Positions 13,577 to 21,259 of a stretch of 22,084 nt of DNA are shown here, in pieces. This DNA comes from an uncultured Clostridia bacterium (lineage in GTDB: Bacteria > Bacillota > Clostridia > Christensenellales > Aristaeellaceae), in assembly GCA_946534455.1 (NCBI GenBank), contig CAMNCR010000187.1:1-22084 (forward strand). Direction: 5' to 3'. The position numbers and the translations under genes were made by a program. The notes beneath the pieces were generated by a model, which had not been told where the DNA came from, did not search any database, and worked only from the letters and a program-made list of their open reading frames with translations. The stretch's first letter is position 1, and every line of letters begins with the position of its first letter.

Positions 13577-15584
13577 TCTTGCGGGTCCTCTCCCTTCTTC
13601 TGCGCCGCTGCTGGGTATCCTCCTTCATGGGCGCCTCGCCCCGAAGCTCCAGCAGACGGTCACGCAGCGCTGCCGCCCTTTCGAATTCCAGATCTCTGGC
13701 CGCGTGCAGCATTTCCTCCTCCACCTGGCGGATGAGCGCTTCCCGCTCTTCGTCTGTCAGCGCGACAGGCGCGGCTTCCTCCACCTTCCGCGTGATTTCG
13801 AGCACGGAATGGATCGCGTTGCGCACGCTTTCCGGCGTAATCCCGTGCCTCTCGTTGTACTCCTGCTGAATGGCCCTGCGCCGGTTGGTTTCGGTCATGG
13901 CCTTCATCATGCTGTCCGTCACCGTGTCTCCGTAGAGAATGACCCGGCCCTCCACATTCCGCGCAGCCCGTCCGATGGTCTGCACGAGGGAGGTTTCGCT
14001 CCGCAGGAAGCCCTCCTTATCCGCGTCGAGAATCGCAACGAGGGCCACCTCCGGCAGGTCCAGCCCCTCCCGCAGCAGATTGATGCCCACCAGCACATCA
14101 AATTCACCCAGCCGCAAATCCCGCAGCAGCTCCACGCGCTCCATCGTCTGAATATCGCTGTGAAGATATCTTACCCGGATCTCCAGCTCCTGCAGATACT
14201 CCGTCAGGCTTTCCGCCATGCGCTTTGTCAGCGTCGTCACCAGCACCCGCTGGCCCCGGGCTGCCACGCTCCGGATCTCGCCCACCAGGTCGTCCACCTG
14301 GCCTGTCGCCTTCCGCAGAATCACCTGCGGATCCAGCAGCCCCGTGGGCCGGATGATCTGCTCCACCACCTGCTGCGCCCGCTCTCGCTCATAGGGGCCG
14401 GGCGTTGCGGAGACGAAAATGGTCTGCCCGATTCGGCTTTCAAATTCGTGGAAAAGCAGCGGCCGGTTGTCGAAGGCGGAGGGCAGCCGGAACCCGTAAT
14501 CCACCAGCGTTTCCTTCCGGGCGCGGTCCCCGTTGTACATGGCGCGGATCTGGGGCACGGTCACATGGCTTTCGTCAATCAGAACCAGAAAATCGCCCTC
14601 GAAATAGTCCAGCAGCGTATAGGGCGCATCTCCGGGCTTCCGGCCGTCAAAGTAGCGGGAATAGTTCTCAATCCCCTGACAGTAGCCGATTTCCCGCATC
14701 ATTTCGATATCGTAGCGGGTGCGCTGCGCGATGCGCTGCGCCTCCAGCAGGCGGCCCTCCTTCTCGAAGGTCTCGATTCTCTCCGCCAGATCCCGTTCAA
14801 TCTCTCCGATATGCTGCTCCATCTTTGCCGGATCCGTGGCATAGTGCGTCGCCGGATACAGGGATGTGTGCTCCAGCGTCGACAGCATATGCCCGCTGAC
14901 TGTATCGATTTCCGAAATCCGGTCGATTTCATCCCCGAAGAACTCCACCCGGATGGCCTTCTGCTTTTCACCCGCGGGAAAAATCTCGATCACATCCCCG
15001 CGCACCCGGAAGGTGCCGCGGTCAAAGTCAATGTCATTCCGTTCATACTGGATGTCGATCAGATCGCGGATGAGCCGGCTCCGCTCCATGGCCATCCCCG
15101 GCCGGAGGGAAATCATCTGCCCTTCATACTCGCTCGGGTCTCCCATGGAATAGATGCAGCTGACGGAAGCCACGATGATCACATCCCGGCGCTCCCGGAG
15201 CGCCGCGGTTGCGGAGTGGCGCAGACGGTCAATTTCATCGTTGATCGAGGCATCCTTCTCGATGTAGGTGTCGGAGGAAGCGATATACGCCTCCGGCTGA
15301 TAATAATCATAGTAGCTGACAAAGTATTCCACCCGGTTCTCCGGAAAAAAGGCCCGCAGCTCGCTGCACAGCTGGGCAGCCAGCGTCTTGTTGTGGGCGA
15401 TGACCAGGGTCGGCTTCTGCACCCGTTCAATCACCGAGGCCATGGTAAAGGTTTTTCCGCTGCCTGTCACGCCCAGCAGAATCTGATCCTTCAGCCCGCC
15501 TTCAATCCCCCGGACCAGGGCGTCAATGGCTTCCGGCTGATCTCCGGACGGCGCGTAGGGCGCCTTCAGGACAAACTGATCCAT
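13566..15584 (-). CDS. uvrB: Excinuclease ABC subunit B
   Basis: 672 residues, the standard UvrB length. This is the DNA-damage verification helicase of nucleotide excision repair, acting with UvrA and UvrC. Walker A GVTGSGKT (38-45), HNKTLAAQL (64-72), the beta-hairpin that clamps DNA YYDYYQPEAY (91-100), motif II DESH (337-340), the late helicase motifs VLVGINLLREGLDLPEV and QTIGRAARN, and the C-terminal UVR coiled coil (about 615-655, LIRQVEEEMLHAARDLEFERAAALRD) that binds UvrC. Start at 15584 follows GGGAGAAG and overlaps the RNase Z gene by 19 bp. uvrA and uvrC are not adjacent. Confidence 0.98.
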   Translation of the reverse strand: MDQFVLKAPYAPSGDQPEAIDALVRGIEGGLKDQILLGVTGSGKTFTMASVIERVQKPTLVIAHNKTLAAQLCSELRAFFPENRVEYFVSYYDYYQPEAYIASSDTYIEKDASINDEIDRLRHSATAALRERRDVIIVASVSCIYSMGDPSEYEGQMISLRPGMAMERSRLIRDLIDIQYERNDIDFDRGTFRVRGDVIEIFPAGEKQKAIRVEFFGDEIDRISEIDTVSGHMLSTLEHTSLYPATHYATDPAKMEQHIGEIERDLAERIETFEKEGRLLEAQRIAQRTRYDIEMMREIGYCQGIENYSRYFDGRKPGDAPYTLLDYFEGDFLVLIDESHVTVPQIRAMYNGDRARKETLVDYGFRLPSAFDNRPLLFHEFESRIGQTIFVSATPGPYERERAQQVVEQIIRPTGLLDPQVILRKATGQVDDLVGEIRSVAARGQRVLVTTLTKRMAESLTEYLQELEIRVRYLHSDIQTMERVELLRDLRLGEFDVLVGINLLREGLDLPEVALVAILDADKEGFLRSETSLVQTIGRAARNVEGRVILYGDTVTDSMMKAMTETNRRRAIQQEYNERHGITPESVRNAIHSVLEITRKVEEAAPVALTDEEREALIRQVEEEMLHAARDLEFERAAALRDRLLELRGEAPMKEDTQQRRRRRERTRKSEH

Positions 15585-16507
15585 GCTTTTTCTTCTCCCT
15601 TGGGATATCGCAATGTCACCGTTTCCCCGTCATGCGCCAGAAAGGTCCGGGGAAAAACGTCCCTGGCCAGGGGCAGATACAGCTCCGGCTCCTCCGTGCT
15701 TGTGCTGAAATGGGTCAGCAGGAGCGTGCCCGCTCCGGCCAGCTGCGCAATCTCCGCCGCCTCCCGGAACATCATATGGTGATTCCGGTGCGCCAGCCTT
15801 TCCTTTTCCGGATCGCCGTACATGCCCTCCAGGATCAGCAGATCGGCTCCCCGGCAATATTTGCTCAGCGTCTCGCAGGGGCGCGTGTCCGTGGAGAAAA
15901 CCATCTCAATGCCCCGGCGCGCCTCGCCCTGCACCTCCTCCGGACGGATTCTCCGCAGGCCGATCCGCACCGTCTCTCCCTGCTGCAGCCTTTTCCAGTC
16001 CGCCACAGGAACCCCCAGCGCCTCCGCCCGCGCCGGATCAAACACCGGATCCCGCTTCAGTCCCACCCGGAACCCCATGCAGGGGATGCCGCCGTGATTC
16101 ACCGGGAACGCGGTGATGTCCAGCCCGATCGCCTGAAAGTGTCCTCCCTGCAGGGGAATTTCATGCAGCATCACGGGGTAGCTCAGCGGCGGAACGATCA
16201 CGCAAAGCCCCTCCACGACGCGCCGCAGCCCCGGCGGGCCGTAAATGTCAAAGGGTTCTTCCCGCCCCGCCTTTTCCAGGCTCAGCAGCAGTCCGGGAAG
16301 CCCCGTGCAATGGTCTCCGTGAAAATGGGTCATGAACAGCGCCTCCAGGCACTTGAACCCCCATCCCAGGCGACGGATGCCCACCTGCGTGCCCTCGCCG
16401 CAGTCCATCAGCATCGCCCGTCCGTTCACGCGCACATAAAGGGAGGACAGGGCCCGGTCCGGCAGGGGCAGGGTTCCGCCCGTTCCCAGCGTGCACAGTT
16501 CCAGCAT
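15566..16507 (-). CDS. rnz: Ribonuclease Z
   Basis: 313 residues, the length of short bacterial RNase Z. This metallo-beta-lactamase enzyme removes the 3' trailer of tRNA precursors that lack encoded CCA. Zinc ligands: THFHGDH (60-66), H138 (VNHGG), D207 (STDTRP), and H266 (THFS). FKCLEALFMTHFHGDHCTGLPGLL is the family core and GPPGLRRVVEG the region leading to the exosite. The chosen start 16507 follows GAGGAG; the frame opens earlier, at 16594, but inside the ABC exporter gene. It begins 16 bp after that exporter's stop and runs 19 bp into uvrB, so transcription is shared. Confidence 0.95.
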   Translation of the reverse strand: MLELCTLGTGGTLPLPDRALSSLYVRVNGRAMLMDCGEGTQVGIRRLGWGFKCLEALFMTHFHGDHCTGLPGLLLSLEKAGREEPFDIYGPPGLRRVVEGLCVIVPPLSYPVMLHEIPLQGGHFQAIGLDITAFPVNHGGIPCMGFRVGLKRDPVFDPARAEALGVPVADWKRLQQGETVRIGLRRIRPEEVQGEARRGIEMVFSTDTRPCETLSKYCRGADLLILEGMYGDPEKERLAHRNHHMMFREAAEIAQLAGAGTLLLTHFSTSTEEPELYLPLARDVFPRTFLAHDGETVTLRYPKGEEKAWISLS

Positions 16508-16523
16508 GCCACCCGTCTCCTCG

Positions 16524-18302
16524 TCAGTTAATGATCCCGCTGTTGGCCCTGAACTGCAGCTGATACAGCTCGTTGTACAGTCCCTTCCGGGCAATCAGCT
16601 CCTCATGGGTTCCCTGCTCCTGAATCCGCCCGTCCGCCACGACGGCGATCTCGTCCGCGTTCTTGATGGTGCTCAGCCGGTGCGCCACCACCAGCGTCGT
16701 GCGGCCGATGCACAGCTCGTCCAGCGCCTGCTGAATCAGGATTTCCGTCGTGTTGTCCAGCGCGCTGGTCGCCTCATCCAGAATCAGAATCGGGGGATTC
16801 TTCAGAAAGACCCGGGCGATGCTGAGCCGCTGCTTCTGGCCGCCGCTCAGGCGGACCCCGCGCTCGCCGATCTGCGTCTCGTAGCCGTGCGGCAGAGACA
16901 TGATATAGTCATGAATGTTCGCCCGTTTGGCCGCGTCGATGATTTCCTCCTCCGTCGCGTCCAGCCGGCCGTAGCGGATGTTCTCCATGAAGCTGTCGTT
17001 GAACAGATAGATGTCCTGCTGAACGATGCCGATATTCCGCCGCACGCTCTCCAGCGTCAGGCTGTGAATCTCCATCCCGTCCAGCAGAATGCTTCCGCTC
17101 ACCACATCGTAAAAGTGCGGAATCAGGTGGCAGATGGTGGTCTTTCCTCCGCCGGAGGGCCCCACCAGCGCAAACTTTCTTCCTTCGGGAATATCCAGGT
17201 TCACGTGCCGGAGCACCTTCTGATCCTCATCGTAGGCGTAGCTGACATCCCGGAAAACGATATGGCCCTTCAGCTGTCCCGCGTCCCGGGCGCCGGGCGA
17301 GTCGGTTTCCGCTTCCTCGTCCATGATTTCGCAGAACCGTTCAAAGCCGGTCACGCCGTTTTCAAACTGCTCCATGAAGTTGATCAGCGTCATCACCGGG
17401 GAGGTAAACATATTCACGGAAACAATAAACGCGCTGTAGTCGCCAAAGCGGATATCCCCCCTGTAGAGAAAGAAGCCGCCCGCGATCAGCACCACCACAT
17501 TGAAGACATCCATCACGAAGGTATTCCCGGAGTGAAACCGTCCCATGGCGCTGTAGGAATCCTTCCGGGCCACCTTGAAGCGGTCGTTGCCCGATTCAAA
17601 CTTTTCCATTTCCTTGTCCGCGTTTGTGTAGGCCTTGGTCACGCGGATGCCGCTGATGGAGCTTTCCAGGCTGGCGTTAATGTCCGCCAGCGCCGCGCGC
17701 GTATCGCGGAAGGCCTTGCGCATCTTTCGGCGCAGGGAGTAGGAAATGACCAGCAGAAACGGCACGCAGGCAAAAATGATCAGCGTCAGCCAGATATTGA
17801 TCGTGCTCAGGTAGGTGAAGGACACGATGATGCTGATCAGGGAAATGATGATGTTTTCCGGGCCGTGGTGCGCCAGCTCGCTGATGTCGAACAGGTCATT
17901 CGTCATCCGGCTCATGATCTTGCCCGTTTCATGCGAATCGTAGAAGCTGTAGGGCAGGGCTTCCAGGTGCGCGAACATATCCGAGCGCATCTGCGCCTGC
18001 ATGTAGACGCCCATCATGTGCCCCTGGTACTGAATAAAATAGTTCAGCCCCATCTTGATCAGATACAGGCACAGAAGAAGCACACCGGCGATGACCACCA
18101 TCCGGTAATTCCGGTTGGGGATCAGGTCATTGAGCATGGACCGGGTGATGATCGGATAAACGATGCCCAGCAGGGATACAAGCAGGGAGGCACCCATATC
18201 CAGGCAGAAGAGCTTTTTATGCGGTTTATAATAGGATATGAACCTGCGCAGCAGACCGCGGGTCTGAGCAGCGCTCCGTTTTTCCTTCTCGTCCTGCGGC
18301 AT
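16524..18302 (-). CDS. ABC exporter, fused permease-ATPase (multidrug/lipid type)
   Basis: 592 residues, half-transporter of the MsbA/BmrA type. An N-terminal exporter membrane domain (about 30-320, six helices) with ALPYSFYDSHETGKIMSR at the coupling region is followed by the ATPase domain: Walker A GPSGGGKT (381-388), Q-loop near VQQDIYLFNDS, signature LSGGQ (485-489), Walker B ILILDE (505-510) and switch H541. All catalytic residues are present, so it should work as a homodimer. The substrate is not shown: drugs, lipids or peptides are options. No partner half-exporter is adjacent, which favours a homodimer. The start at 18302 follows GGGGAG. It heads the long leftward operon and is divergent from argG. 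Confidence 0.92.
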   Translation of the reverse strand: MPQDEKEKRSAAQTRGLLRRFISYYKPHKKLFCLDMGASLLVSLLGIVYPIITRSMLNDLIPNRNYRMVVIAGVLLLCLYLIKMGLNYFIQYQGHMMGVYMQAQMRSDMFAHLEALPYSFYDSHETGKIMSRMTNDLFDISELAHHGPENIIISLISIIVSFTYLSTINIWLTLIIFACVPFLLVISYSLRRKMRKAFRDTRAALADINASLESSISGIRVTKAYTNADKEMEKFESGNDRFKVARKDSYSAMGRFHSGNTFVMDVFNVVVLIAGGFFLYRGDIRFGDYSAFIVSVNMFTSPVMTLINFMEQFENGVTGFERFCEIMDEEAETDSPGARDAGQLKGHIVFRDVSYAYDEDQKVLRHVNLDIPEGRKFALVGPSGGGKTTICHLIPHFYDVVSGSILLDGMEIHSLTLESVRRNIGIVQQDIYLFNDSFMENIRYGRLDATEEEIIDAAKRANIHDYIMSLPHGYETQIGERGVRLSGGQKQRLSIARVFLKNPPILILDEATSALDNTTEILIQQALDELCIGRTTLVVAHRLSTIKNADEIAVVADGRIQEQGTHEELIARKGLYNELYQLQFRANSGIIN

Positions 18303-18335
18303 ACCTGCTCCCCTTTCCTGTTCTCATACAGAGGT

Positions 18336-18364
18336 ATTGTAAAAGGCTTTCCGCCGAAAGTCAA
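18336..18364 (-). promoter_or_regulatory. Sigma-A promoter of the exporter-rnz-uvrB operon
   Basis: On the minus strand TTGACT (18364-18359) and TACAAT (18341-18336) with 17-bp spacing, 33 bp before the exporter start. No internal terminator is seen down to 11641. Confidence 0.85.
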
Positions 18365-18371
18365 TCATTCC

Positions 18372-18450
18372 CTCCGACCCTTCGGAGCGATGAATATTCA
18401 TGCACAAATATTCATTATTATTGCATATTCCGTCCGCGTTTCAGAACGCG
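18372..18450. promoter_or_regulatory. Divergent control region with ArgR-box-like repeats
   Basis: Between the two divergent promoters lie ATGAATATTCAT (18390-18401, a perfect 12-bp palindrome) and further half-sites ATATTCAT (18408-18415) and ATATTC (18425-18430). TGAAT/ATTCA is the half-site of ArgR/AhrC operators, although the spacing differs from the classical 18-bp box. Two GC dyads flank it: CTCCGA/TCGGAG (18372-18387) and CGCGTT/AACGCG (18435-18450). Neither dyad has a usable T run. Control of argG by arginine is an inference. Confidence 0.4.
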
Positions 18451-18481
18451 AAAAAAACTTTTGAAAATCTTTATATTTCAC

Positions 18482-18510
18482 TTGACAAGCCTGCTGAAAG
18501 GGTGTATATT
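18482..18510 (+). promoter_or_regulatory. Sigma-A promoter of argG
   Basis: Perfect -35 TTGACA (18482-18487) and TATATT (18505-18510) with 17-bp spacing, 35 bp before the argG start and preceded by A/T-rich tracts that could act as an UP element. Confidence 0.92.
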
Positions 18511-18545
18511 CCACCGCATAAACATGCACGAAGGAGGCACTCTGT

Positions 18546-19766
18546 ATGAATAAAGAAAACATTAAGAAGGTTGTCCTCGCCTATTCCGGCGGTCTGGATA
18601 CCTCCATCATCATCCCCTGGCTCAAGGAGAACTACAACAATCCCGAAATCATCGCCGTCTCCGGCAACGTCGGGCAGGCGGATGAGCTCGAGGGGCTGGA
18701 GGAGAAAGCGCTGAAGACCGGCGCTTCCAAGCTCTACGTGCTGGATCTGACGGACGAATATGTCAACGACTATATCATTCCCACCATGAAGGCCGGCGCG
18801 ATCTACGAGGATTATCTTCTGGGCACCAGCCACGCGCGTCCCTGCATCGCCAAGGGCCTGGTCGAAATCGCCCGGAAGGAAGGCGCTGACGCCATCTGCC
18901 ACGGCTGCACCGGCAAGGGAAATGATCAGGTGCGCTTCGAGCTGGCTGTAAAGCACTTCGCGCCGGATATGCCCATCATCGCCCCCTGGCGGGAATGGTC
19001 CATCCAGTCCCGGGATGAGGAAATTGACTACGCCGAGGCGCACCATATTCCGCTGAAGATCACCCGGGAAACCAATTATTCCAAGGATAAGAATCTCTGG
19101 CATCTGAGCCATGAGGGGCTGGATCTGGAGGATCCCGGCAACGAGCCTCAGTATGAAAAGCCCGGCTTCCTGGAGATGGGCGTCTCCCCGCTGGACGCGC
19201 CGGATGAGCCGACCTACATCACCCTGGATTTTGAAAAGGGCATCCCGGTGGCCCTCAACGATGAGAAGCTTTCCGCCAAGGATATCATCCTGAAGCTGAA
19301 CGAGCTGGGCGGCAAAAACGGCATCGGCATCATCGACATCGTCGAAAACCGGCTCGTGGGCATGAAGTGCCGCGGCGTATACGAGACGCCCGGCGGAACG
19401 ATTCTGTACCGCGCCCACGAAGCGCTGGAGTCCATCTGTCTGGACAAGCTGACCATGCATGAAAAGCAGAAGCTGTCCATCACCTTCGCGGAGCTGGTCT
19501 ATAACGGTCTCTGGTTCTCCCCGCTGCGGGAGGCGCTCTCCGCCTTTGTGGACAAGACCCAGGAGCGCGTCACCGGCAAGGTCCGGCTCAAGCTGTACAA
19601 GGGTAACATCATCAAGGCCGGCCTCTGGAGCGACTATTCCCTCTATTCCGAAGACATCGCCACCTTCGGGGCCAGCGATTACAATCAGAAGGATTCCGCG
19701 GGCTTCATCACCCTCTTCGGTCTGCCCACGAAGGTGCAGGCCCTGGTCGATGCCGCGCATCAGTAA
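18546..19766 (+). CDS. argG: Argininosuccinate synthase
   Basis: 406 residues, the normal length. It joins citrulline and aspartate with ATP, the next-to-last step of arginine synthesis. Signature features: ATP-loop AYSGGLDTS (12-20), GTSHARPCIAKGLVEIA, GCTGKGNDQVRFE for citrulline and aspartate binding, and the C-terminal SLYSEDIATFGASDYNQKDSAGFI oligomerisation segment. ATG 18546 follows AAGGAGG (18531-18537) by 8 nt. argH, the usual partner, is not next to it. A possible weak terminator follows, so argC may be partly uncoupled. Confidence 0.98.
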   Translation: MNKENIKKVVLAYSGGLDTSIIIPWLKENYNNPEIIAVSGNVGQADELEGLEEKALKTGASKLYVLDLTDEYVNDYIIPTMKAGAIYEDYLLGTSHARPCIAKGLVEIARKEGADAICHGCTGKGNDQVRFELAVKHFAPDMPIIAPWREWSIQSRDEEIDYAEAHHIPLKITRETNYSKDKNLWHLSHEGLDLEDPGNEPQYEKPGFLEMGVSPLDAPDEPTYITLDFEKGIPVALNDEKLSAKDIILKLNELGGKNGIGIIDIVENRLVGMKCRGVYETPGGTILYRAHEALESICLDKLTMHEKQKLSITFAELVYNGLWFSPLREALSAFVDKTQERVTGKVRLKLYKGNIIKAGLWSDYSLYSEDIATFGASDYNQKDSAGFITLFGLPTKVQALVDAAHQ

Positions 19767-19778
19767 CCCGTTTCTCCT

Positions 19779-19813
19779 TTCCAGGCCCGGCGCTGCTCCG
19801 GGTCTGGAATTTT
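19779..19813 (+). terminator. Possible terminator or attenuator between argG and argC
   Basis: TTCCAGGCCCGG (19779-19790) and CCGGGTCTGGAA (19798-19809) pair over 12 bp with one G-U, followed by only four T (19810-19813). A second hairpin CGCGCT/AGCGCG (19826-19841) ends just before the argC ribosome site. The short T run suggests partial termination. Confidence 0.5.
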
Positions 19814-19856
19814 GGTACATACGCCCGCGCTGCACAGCGCGCCGAGGAGTTCCCGC

Positions 19857-20783
19857 ATGAAGAAAGTGTTTATTGACGGCAGCGCCGGCACGACCGGCCT
19901 GCGGATCCGCGAGCGGCTCAGCTGCCGCGACGGGCTTCAGCTGATCACCCTTCCCGAAGCGCTGCGGAAGGATCCCGCGGCCCGGCGGGATGCCCTGAAC
20001 GAGGCGGACGTGGCCTTCCTCTGTCTGCCGGACGCCGCCGCCGAGGAGGCCGTTTCCCTTCTGGAATCAGACAGCACCGTCCTCATCGATACCTCCACCG
20101 CCCACCGGACCTCGCGGGGCTGGGTCTATGGCTTTCCGGAATTGTGGAACCGGCGGGATCAGATTCGCTCCTCCCTCCGCATTGCCAATCCGGGCTGTCA
20201 CGCCACGGGCATGATCTCCCTGGTCGCGCCGCTGATCGCTTCCGGCGCCATCCGGAAGGACGCGGTGCTCTCCTGCTTTTCCCTGACCGGTTATTCCGGC
20301 GGCGGAAAGAAGATGATCGCCGAATATGAGGCGCCGGACCGCTCTCCCCTGCTGGACGCGCCGCGCCAGTACGGGCTGACCCAGTCTCACAAGCATCTGC
20401 CGGAGATCAAGGCCCAGTGTGAGCTGGAAAACGAACCGGTCTTCTGCCCCATCGTGGCTCCGTATTATGCCGGCATGGAGGTCACCGTGCCGCTTTCCTG
20501 GGCCGATACCTATCTGACCTCCGGAGAGCTGCTGGACATCTATGAAGCCTATTACCGGGACGAGCCGCTGATTCACGTCCGGCGCGACGCGGACGAGGCG
20601 GGCTTCCTGGCCGCGAACGCCTTCGCCGGCCGGGATGATCTGGAGATCGCCGTCTTCGGGCAGGAGGAGCGCATGATTCTGGTTTCCCGGTTTGACAATC
20701 TGGGCAAGGGAGCCTCCGGGGCCGCCATTCAGAACATGAATCTGGCGCTGGGCCTGCCGGAAACCGAGGGGCTGGTGATCTGA
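19857..20783 (+). CDS. argC: N-acetyl-gamma-glutamyl-phosphate reductase, short (type 2)
   Basis: 308 residues; the common type 1 enzyme is about 345, so this is the shorter type 2 form. It reduces N-acetylglutamyl phosphate to the semialdehyde with NADPH. The nucleotide-binding start VFIDGSAGTTG (4-14), catalytic C114 in NPGCHATG, then GYSGGGKKM, SHKHLPEIKAQ and the terminal NLGKGASGAAIQNMN are all present. The start 19857 follows GAGGAG by 7 nt; upstream in-frame TTG at 19812 has no ribosome site. Two bases separate it from the GNAT gene. argB, which makes its substrate, is not in the window but may follow argJ. Confidence 0.95.
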   Translation: MKKVFIDGSAGTTGLRIRERLSCRDGLQLITLPEALRKDPAARRDALNEADVAFLCLPDAAAEEAVSLLESDSTVLIDTSTAHRTSRGWVYGFPELWNRRDQIRSSLRIANPGCHATGMISLVAPLIASGAIRKDAVLSCFSLTGYSGGGKKMIAEYEAPDRSPLLDAPRQYGLTQSHKHLPEIKAQCELENEPVFCPIVAPYYAGMEVTVPLSWADTYLTSGELLDIYEAYYRDEPLIHVRRDADEAGFLAANAFAGRDDLEIAVFGQEERMILVSRFDNLGKGASGAAIQNMNLALGLPETEGLVI

Positions 20784-20785
20784 GC

Positions 20786-21259
20786 ATGGATGAAGTGACC
20801 ATATCCGCCATGACCGAGGCGGACTATGATGAGGTGCATGCCCTCTGGCTGACCATCCGGGGCTTCGGCATCCGCGCCCTGGATGATTCCAGGGAGGATA
20901 TCGCCCGGTTTATCCGCCGGAATCCAACCACCAGCGTCGTGGCCCGTCAGGGTGGGCGGATCGTGGGCTCCATCCTCTGCGGGTCGGACGGTCGGCAGGG
21001 CGCGCTGTATCATGTGTGCGTGGCGCGGGAATGCAGGCGCCGCGGAATCGGCACCCGGATGGTCAGCTACTGCATGCAGCAGCTGCGCCAGATGGGCATC
21101 AACCGCGTCGCGCTCATCGCCTTTACCCGGAACGAGGTCGGAAACGCCTTCTGGAAAAAAATCGGCTGGAACGAAAAATCCGACGTCAATTACTACACCT
21201 TTGAACTGAACGACAAAAATATCACGCGATTTATTGGAGAAGAACATGAGCATTCGTAA
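20786..21259 (+). CDS. GNAT acetyltransferase in the arginine cluster
   Basis: 157 residues. A compact GCN5-related acetyltransferase: beta strand and loop HVCVARECRRRGIGTRMV (76-93) is motif A with the R/QxxGxG acetyl-CoA pyrophosphate loop, and RNEVGNAFWKKIGW (115-128) is the motif B helix. Between argC and argJ, with a 14-bp overlap into argJ, it may acetylate glutamate to prime the pathway, like the short GNAT-type N-acetylglutamate synthases of some bacteria. Sequence alone cannot separate this from an unrelated amine acetyltransferase. The start ATG 20786 lies 2 bp after the argC stop, with a weak GAGGGG upstream. Confidence 0.8.
   Translation: MDEVTISAMTEADYDEVHALWLTIRGFGIRALDDSREDIARFIRRNPTTSVVARQGGRIVGSILCGSDGRQGALYHVCVARECRRRGIGTRMVSYCMQQLRQMGINRVALIAFTRNEVGNAFWKKIGWNEKSDVNYYTFELNDKNITRFIGEEHEHS

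Noticed and set aside
12522..15782. Very long plus-strand open frame of 1086 codons opposite uvrB
   Set aside because: It is antisense to uvrB and its neighbours, whose products are clearly recognisable. Its translation is rich in His, Gln, Arg and Leu, as expected from the complement of GC-rich coding DNA, and it has no known domain.
18435..18450. CGCGTT/AACGCG hairpin followed by A run, terminator-like
   Set aside because: On the plus strand it is followed by A, and on the minus strand the T run lies before the stem, so it cannot end transcription in either direction.
16491..18464. Plus-strand open frame of 657 codons opposite the ABC exporter
   Set aside because: It mirrors the exporter gene, has shadow composition and no ribosome site or promoter.
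18524..18553. Nine-codon frame overlapping the argG start
   Set aside because: No ribosome site of its own and no arginine codons; it is most simply chance overlap with the AAGGAGG site.
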